A stretch of DNA of 64,000 nt from contig JABAQZ010000005.1 in NCBI GenBank assembly GCA_019187405.1, positions 62,001-126,000 on the forward strand, written 5' to 3'. Below the pieces are notes generated by a model, which was not told the origin of the DNA, searched no databases, and worked only from the letters and a program-made list of their open reading frames with translations. The stretch's first letter is position 1. Every line of letters begins with the position of its first letter. Below are positions 59,101 to 64,000 of this stretch, piece after piece. This DNA is from Ignavibacteria bacterium (GTDB taxonomy: Bacteria > Bacteroidota > Ignavibacteria > Tepidaquicellales > Tepidaquicellaceae). The position numbers and the translations under genes are program-made.

Positions 59101-62100
59101 CCGACGTCATAATAAAGAGACTTACGGTACAGAATTTTGCAGGAGCAAGCGGTAACACGGATGCGGGAATATATGCTATAGGAGGCAACAACAGTCTTTT
59201 GATCGAACATGTAACGATAAAGAATAATGTAGGAGGCAGCGGATTTTATGCAAACGGACCGATAAACAATGTAACGATAGATTCAGTAACCTCATCGGGA
59301 CATACATCAGGAGCCAGAGGAATAGTAATATGGAACGGCTTGAAGGAAAACATAAGCATAACCAATTGTACAGTATTCAACAACAACTGCTGCGGAATAG
59401 AGCTTCAGGACGGTCAGGCAAGCGGAGTAACGATAACGGGAAACAATATACATGACAATGGAGACAACGGCATAGGAGTAGTAGGACTACAGGGACCGGG
59501 CGAGAATCTGATTAAGCTGAATACATTGCTCAATAACGGCAGATTCGGGATAGAGCTTAAGAATCCGAATGGAAGCGGAGCAGTAAGCGGAGCAGGAAGG
59601 ATAGTAGTAGAGGATAATAATGTATCGAGGACAATAGCAATAGTGGACAACCGCGATATATGCGGTATAGCTTCATTCAGAAGGAGCGTGTTAGTTGGAA
59701 ATGTTGACATACCGACCGGAACAGTGATACAGAACAATACAGTAAGCGGCTATACACAGCCGAGCACAAGCGAAGGCTTTGGAATAGTAGTAGAGGGAAT
59801 GAATCACACAGTAACGGGAAACAATGTAAGCGGATGTGATGTAGGCATACAGCGTCAGGCGGGACATCTGCCGTATCCCGGAGACGGAGATCAGAGCAAT
59901 CTTGCAGACACATATTTTGGCAGAGGCAATTCGCCGATGACATGCGGAGTGACCGTAAGCGGCAACATACTATCGAATACGATAAACACGAGAGACGTCG
60001 GAACGACGGGATCGGGAATAGTAAAGAATCTCAATACCGGGGAAATGTTTTGCTCTATTCAGTCTGCAATTAATGATGCGAACACGGCTAATGGAGACAC
60101 AATCAGCGTTGAGGAAGGTACATATAATGAGCAGGTATTGGTAACAAAAGGTGTCTTAATCAGAGGCGAAGGAAGTCCAAAACCTGTGATTGACTTTACC
60201 GGAACAGTATCAGGCAAACCGACATTATTTGATGTATCCGTACGAGACGTTAGATTAGAAAATCTGCGCATGAGAGTAGATATGACAAAACTAAACAGCG
60301 CAATAATAGCAAGCGGAACTGATATTGATAACATAACAGTAAAGAATGATTCAATTGAGGCTTATGGTTCAAGCGCAGCAGCAACGTTTGGGAGTTACGG
60401 AAACAGAAATGCAATAAGTATTAATTACGGCGGACCGATAAATTACAGAATAGCAGCCGGAGGAGTTGATAATGTATTGGTTGAAGGAAGTTATGTATCG
60501 GGAGTACCTGATGACGGATTTGGAGTTGCACGTTATTTCCGATCGGCAGTATCCGGAGATGAATGCGGCGGAGACTTTAACGGAAATACATTTCAGACAA
60601 TTAATCATGATGTGCTTGTAAGGTTTGGCAGTAATGGTAACGTAAATATTTTGGGAAATAATTTAATCGGCGGCGGAGCAGAAATATCAGACATGAATGC
60701 AGGAGCCGGAGTTATTACAATTTCCGATAACAGCTTTGATGCTGCATTTGCAAATGTCTCAGCTCCAAACTCGGCAGTCTTGAGATTGAAGAATAATTAT
60801 TATTCAAAAACGACTTTGGTCTCTGGAAATATATTTACAAATCATCAATGGGCTATAAGTTCGGAGAATTACAATACTCTTACTATTGACAGCAATACAT
60901 TCACCCCATACAGTGGTTCAACGATATTTCATCATATTGCGATTAATACAAAATCAATTTCTACGAATTCTAATACGATATTACAAGTTCCGGTAAATGC
61001 TGTTTTGACAAACAATACTTTTAATTATTCAGGGACAGCCGGCGGAACTGCTTTAAGTTTTCATAATCATGATAATGATGCAGCTTCGATTGGAACGTTT
61101 ACTGTTGGGACAACAGGAAATGAGAATATTTTCAACAATGGCATTGCTAATTTTGTATTGCTTGACAGTCAAACCGGAGCAAGCAGTGGTTCGACTTTCC
61201 CGGCATATACATCTTTGATAGGTGTAGGTGCAGGCGCAATAACGACAATGGCTTGCTGGTCAAACGATGTGAATGTCGAGAATAATCTTTTTGATGTAGG
61301 TTCGGGACTTCAGCTACCTTCAGCAATGAATTTTTCTGAAAGGAGTACACTTGAGACTAATCTATATCATAAGCCTGACAATTCATGTTTAGGAAATCTC
61401 ACTTTCTTTTTACCGGTACATAATCTGACACAAAATACTTATTACATGACAATTCAGAGCGCCGTTAATGCAGCTAATCCGTTTGATGTGATAGAATGTG
61501 CGGAGTATACATACAACGAGCGCGTAACAATCACAAAGTCATTGACACTTCAGGGAGTAAACGAAGTTAACTGCAAGGTTGACGGCACGGGATTATCCGG
61601 AACGGGCAGGGGAATTCTGATATCCAACGGAATAACCGACGTCATAATAAAGAGACTTACGGTACAGAATTTTGCAGGAGCAAGCGGTAACACGGATGCG
61701 GGAATATATGCTATAGGAGGCAACAACAGTCTTTTGATCGAACATGTAACGATAAAGAATAATGTAGGAGGCAGCGGATTTTATGCAAACGGACCGATAA
61801 ACAATGTAACGATAGATTCAGTAACCTCATCGGGACATACATCAGGAGCCAGAGGAATAGTAATATGGAACGGCTTGAAGGAAAACATAAGCATAACCAA
61901 TTGTACAGTATTCAACAACAACTGCTGCGGAATAGAGCTTCAGGACGGTCAGGCAAGCGGAGTAACGATAACGGGAAACAATATACATGACAATGGAGAC
62001 AACGGCATAGGAGTAGTAGGACTACAGGGACCGGGCGAGAATCTGATTAAGCTGAATACATTGCTCAATAACGGCAGATTCGGGATAGAGCTTAAGAATC

Positions 62101-64000
62101 CGAATGGAAGCGGAGCAGTAAGCGGAGCAGGAAGGATAGTAGTAGAGGATAATAATGTATCGAGGACAATAGCAATAGTGGACAACCGCGATATATGCGG
62201 TATAGCTTCATTCAGAAGGAGCGTGTTAGTTGGAAATGTTGACATACCGACCGGAACAGTGATACAGAACAATACAGTAAGCGGCTATACACAGCCGAGC
62301 ACAAGCGAAGGCTTTGGAATAGTAGTAGAGGGAATGAATCACACAGTAACGGGAAACAATGTAAGCGGATGTGATGTAGGCATACAGCGTCAGGCGGGAC
62401 ATCTGCCGTATCCCGGAGACGGAGATCAGAGCAATCTTGCAGACACATATTTTGGCAGAGGCAATTCGCCGATGACATGCGGAGTAACCGTAAGCGGCAA
62501 CATACTATCGAATACGATAAACACGAGAGACGTCGGAACGACGGGATCGGGAATAGTAAAGAATCTCAATACCGGAAAGATGTTTTGCTCGATACAGTCT
62601 GCCATAGATGATGCGACAACATTGAATACTCATGTTATTGATATAGATTCCGCAAATTATACCGAAAGCGTAGTTGTAAACAAAGAGTTAACAATAAGAG
62701 GAAACGGAGGATCTCCGAATTCAAAACCAGTTGTTGAAGGAGTTTCCGGACAGACATTTTCTGTAACAGCTCCAAATGTTACGATTGATAATGTTTTGGT
62801 AAGATTTAATCAGACGACAGTTAATACCGGAATCAGAGCAGCAACGTCTGGAAGTTTTAATAACCTTACAATAAAAAACAGCTGTATATACGGAACAGCA
62901 ACAACCGGAGTTGTAATCTTTGCAAGTTTCGGGATTCAGCTTGGTACATTTGGCGGAGCGCTTTATGATAATGTAAGTCTTGACAGTAATGAAATTAAAC
63001 ATACAGGTACTTCTCCATTGGGAAGGGGAGTCAAAACATATAATTGTTACGGTGACTGGAAGAACAGCATTGTTGAAGGATATTACTCATACCAGTCCGG
63101 AGATATTCAGGGCGGTATCCTCAACATCACCGGAAACACAATGAAAGGTGAAACTGAAATAAATTATCTTGGTAGCGGCTCACACAGCTTCTCTGGTAAT
63201 ACATCAAGTCCGTCGAATGCATTTGGTTCAGGTACAGATTTTGCGATGCTTGAACTAAAAAACATTTCTTTAGCGGGTGCAAATATTATAGTTTCAAATA
63301 ATAATTTCCTTAACTATACAAACTTCGGAGTATTTTCCGGAAGGTCAAACAATGTTACGATTGACAATAACATTTTTACTCCGGATCCTACTGCCGTAAT
63401 TTTTAAATCTGTAAGGATTGATACAAAGCAAAGGACGATAGCGCCACAGCCAGCTTTTGTAAGCGGAGCAACAATTACAAAAAATACATTTAACGGAAAC
63501 ACAGCATTAGGTCAAACAGGAATTTCGGTTGAAATTGCAAACTCGGATAGTTTATCGAGTATCGGAACTGTAATTCTTGGAACTGCAGGAAATGAGAATA
63601 ACTTTAGTAATAATGTCAGCAAGCGCATCGTATTGAACAATGAAACTACTTCAACATCAGGCGATCCTTATTGGACTGGTACTTACATTTCTACAAAAGC
63701 AAAAGTTACTGCAGATATAGATGCCATAAATAATAAGTATGATGTTGGCTCAGGGCTGGAATTTCCTTTATCGATGTCAATTACAAATCTGTTTTCACTT
63801 GAAGACAAGATTCAGCATGTTATAGATGATGGAGGACTTGGATTAGTTACGGTAAAAGCTAATAATGATTATGTAACAGTGAACAGTTTTGTCTCGCCGG
63901 CTACAACAACTCCTTCTATTCAAAGAGGAATAGATGCAGCTTCATCGGGATTTACGGTAAATGTAGGACCGGGTAGTTTTACGGAACAATTGGAGATCAA
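56139..64000 (+). CDS. Giant secreted parallel beta-helix repeat protein (3' end cut by window)
   Basis: An open frame of 2620 codons from ATG at 56139 to the right edge with no stop. The signal segment is IQTLILMLVMFIQVSFLSAQ. Seven modules share an opening of the type IQxAIxxAxxGDxIxVxxGxYxExxxIxKxxxIxG, starting near 56340, 57720, 58890, 60050, 61430, 62590 and 63890. Each is followed by Asn/Gly-rich strands (GNNIHDN, ENNVSR and similar) of a right-handed parallel beta helix, as in DUF1565 and pectate-lyase-like proteins, and one NWYG motif is seen near 58735. Linkers of the type VEDKIxHxID precede modules 2 and 7. It is probably a surface adhesin or carbohydrate-binding protein. The C-terminus, perhaps with a sorting domain, is outside the window. 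Confidence 0.8.
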   Translation, partial: MFTNFTNLRNIQTLILMLVMFIQVSFLSAQESNPVDLKERIKSRKISDQNTGKSGQNSQMSIIINVPLNYPTIQGAINAANNGDIINISAGTYREDITLNKPIQIRGANYGINPNTGMRGPETIIQPATSDPDPYSPTAVTFFYIGSNGSGAVIDGITFDGDNPTLTSSVNINGANIDAAEAIGAYDGLANIMISNNIIKNVNYAGIDLYNYTNGGASTYDNTVSDNKFDNIMPSIFGIGVLIYNNCYCSISDNVMTRVRVGVQTGNFYNADLGLNHSINNNEIESSRLGIWYNLSYTNASTFIISNNEITTYSGATNNNGISVTSVQSSVSVTVTDNIISDARNGYNLWNCPTTSNVTITGGTVTNCNVGVFANNYDGYSSNADPSSYAMTGITLTNCDTGVWVRDNSLNTNNSTVALSINNTTNIISGTGIGVLLEGGDASLAFSGAVPVDFSTSLSKYIRLASNTINTPTGMVNAENVTFGGLAGSAMTNAQLFAVEDKIDHKIDWSSLGFVSIKIYNKYLTLNSYYTPETTSPLISRGIDAAASGDTLNLGAGTFNESVTINKSITLKGSGTSVTILAPSVICTGDGINVNTSNVNVNDLTVKEFNYGLRTSASNIKFYNVESILNCQYAITTNTGTNGLTILKCKFNSNVVGGWRAGTGDLINNVLIDSSEVKYNGTGGNGFGIFAAASTPAANTFDNITIKNSDFSRNLRKGMYFEKLRYALIDNVIMDSSGTDATYGFNNGIDINLKYDSYTDITIQNCSITNCGFNGTATNPDNPSAVTIKARDDSPSYSSDPATLSTVAFKNNFVSGPRNGLRFGEFDKVNNTPSGITVIENDFGNGYLNKAVLNKTASNIAISCNWYGTAIASSVVALHGSNLTFLPYLVNGTDNNLSLPGFQPVPGSCTGTGPVVNLTQSTDYVTIQSAINAANPFDVIQASEGTYNERVTITKSLTLQGVNEVNCKVDGTGLSGTGRGILISNGITDVIIKRLTVQNFAGASGNTDAGIYAIGGNNSLLIEHVTIKNNVGGSGFYANGPINNVTIDSVTSSGHTSGARGIVIWNGLKENISITNCTVFNNNCCGIELQDGQASGVTITGNNIHDNGDNGIGVVGLQGPGENLIKLNTLLNNGRFGIELKNPNGSGAVSGAGRIVVEDNNVSRTIAIVDNRDICGIASFRRSVLVGNVDIPTGTVIQNNTVSGYTQPSTSEGFGIVVEGMNHTVTGNNVSGCDVGIQRQAGHLPYPGDGDQSNLADTYFGRGNSPMTCGVTVSGNILSNTINTRDVGTTGSGIVKNLNTGEMFCSIQSAINDANTANGDTISVEEGTYNEQVLVTKGVLIRGEGSPKPVIDFTGTVSGKPTLFDVSVRDVRLENLRMRVDMTKLNSAIIASGTDIDNITVKNDSIEAYGSSAAATFGSYGNRNAISINYGGPINYRIAAGGVDNVLVEGSYVSGVPDDGFGVARYFRSAVSGDECGGDFNGNTFQTINHDVLVRFGSNGNVNILGNNLIGGGAEISDMNAGAGVITISDNSFDAAFANVSAPNSAVLRLKNNYYSKTTLVSGNIFTNHQWAISSENYNTLTIDSNTFTPYSGSTIFHHIAINTKSISTNSNTILQVPVNAVLTNNTFNYSGTAGGTALSFHNHDNDAASIGTFTVGTTGNENIFNNGIANFVLLDSQTGASSGSTFPAYTSLIGVGAGAITTMACWSNDVNVENNLFDVGSGLQLPSAMNFSERSTLETNLYHKPDNSCLGNLTFFLPVHNLTQNTYYMTIQSAVNAANPFDVIECAEYTYNERVTITKSLTLQGVNEVNCKVDGTGLSGTGRGILISNGITDVIIKRLTVQNFAGASGNTDAGIYAIGGNNSLLIEHVTIKNNVGGSGFYANGPINNVTIDSVTSSGHTSGARGIVIWNGLKENISITNCTVFNNNCCGIELQDGQASGVTITGNNIHDNGDNGIGVVGLQGPGENLIKLNTLLNNGRFGIELKNPNGSGAVSGAGRIVVEDNNVSRTIAIVDNRDICGIASFRRSVLVGNVDIPTGTVIQNNTVSGYTQPSTSEGFGIVVEGMNHTVTGNNVSGCDVGIQRQAGHLPYPGDGDQSNLADTYFGRGNSPMTCGVTVSGNILSNTINTRDVGTTGSGIVKNLNTGKMFCSIQSAIDDATTLNTHVIDIDSANYTESVVVNKELTIRGNGGSPNSKPVVEGVSGQTFSVTAPNVTIDNVLVRFNQTTVNTGIRAATSGSFNNLTIKNSCIYGTATTGVVIFASFGIQLGTFGGALYDNVSLDSNEIKHTGTSPLGRGVKTYNCYGDWKNSIVEGYYSYQSGDIQGGILNITGNTMKGETEINYLGSGSHSFSGNTSSPSNAFGSGTDFAMLELKNISLAGANIIVSNNNFLNYTNFGVFSGRSNNVTIDNNIFTPDPTAVIFKSVRIDTKQRTIAPQPAFVSGATITKNTFNGNTALGQTGISVEIANSDSLSSIGTVILGTAGNENNFSNNVSKRIVLNNETTSTSGDPYWTGTYISTKAKVTADIDAINNKYDVGSGLEFPLSMSITNLFSLEDKIQHVIDDGGLGLVTVKANNDYVTVNSFVSPATTTPSIQRGIDAASSGFTVNVGPGSFTEQLEI
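58974..60040 (+). repeat. 1067-bp repeat copy 1 inside the beta-helix gene
   Basis: This segment is identical to 61509-62575 (offset 2535 bp, 845 codons, in frame) except at 59951/62486 (G to A), a synonymous change in a valine codon. The identity stops sharply at both ends, while outside the ends the protein is still similar but the DNA differs. It covers most of module 3 and stops just before module 4. Confidence 0.9.
61509..62575 (+). repeat. 1067-bp repeat copy 2 inside the beta-helix gene
   Basis: The second copy, in module 5 of the same frame. It has A at 62486 where copy 1 has G. The upstream flank (TIQSAVNAANPFDVIECAEYT versus TIQSAINAANPFDVIQASEGT) is similar in protein but differs in many bases, so the modules are old and the core looks newly homogenised. 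Confidence 0.9.

Noticed and set aside
57266-63502. Many minus-strand frames of 60-120 codons in the beta-helix region
   Set aside because: They are antisense shadows of the long plus-strand frame. They look repeat-like only because the two 1067-bp copies produce identical shadows.
1-64000. tRNA, rRNA, CRISPR array or intact insertion sequence
   Set aside because: None was recognised on either strand by eye. A tRNA or small RNA could still be missed without a covariance search.

Overview
This AT-rich window looks like chromosome from an uncultured or little-studied member of Ignavibacteria (Bacteroidota/Chlorobi group). This is inferred, not proven. The evidence is: C-terminal type IX secretion sorting domains with a YPNPFNP core; PorQ- and PorV-like proteins; TonB-dependent receptors with carboxypeptidase-regulatory N-domains; TAnnTTTG-type -7 boxes upstream of several genes; and few clear Shine-Dalgarno sites. 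I saw no rRNA, tRNA, CRISPR array or intact transposase.

Layout. (1) 1-5.3 kb, minus strand: a defence locus. It has a PLD-SNF2 helicase, a broken PLD-like gene, a RelE-type toxin-antitoxin pair and the N-terminus of an Eco57I-type methylase/nuclease that runs off the left edge. A 300-bp non-coding tract with inverted repeats follows. (2) 5.9-18.1 kb, plus: an SDR enzyme, an ABC-F ATPase, a 1428-residue secreted sialidase-fold protein with a dockerin-like end, an OppF-type ATPase and a TonB-dependent receptor. (3) 18.2-26 kb, plus: a housekeeping run of gcvH, the yceD-family gene, rpmF, plsX, a small unknown gene, rpmB, a GT2 glycosyltransferase, tgt, yajC, ribBA, greA and an MlaD-type MCE protein. 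(4) 26-32.5 kb, minus: porQ, then a tight operon of an acyl-CoA mutase, a GT-C membrane glycosyltransferase, a UbiA-family DPPR synthase-like enzyme, an EamA transporter and acylphosphatase. (5) 32.6-44.5 kb, minus: a secreted sialidase-like T9SS cargo, then a six-gene operon (lipoprotein, TonB receptor, PorV-like, NHL lipoprotein, GT-C-like membrane protein, secreted phospholipase-D-fold cargo) closed by a terminator. (6) 45-53 kb: small periplasmic and lipoprotein genes, a thioredoxin-TPR protein, and the glyoxylate-shunt pair aceB-aceA. (7) 53-64 kb, plus: an RmlD-like SDR, a clpB that stops after its first AAA+ domain, and a giant parallel beta-helix protein that is still open at the right edge.

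The most notable observations are: the six-gene TonB/PorV/PLD surface operon; the giant beta-helix gene with two 1067-bp copies that differ at one base; clpB missing its C-terminal half; a Tgt whose three zinc-ligand cysteines are gone while its catalytic aspartates remain; a mutase with isobutyryl-CoA-mutase-type specificity residues; and the defence locus whose middle gene carries two stops and a frameshift. All family calls come from reading the sequence; no search was run.
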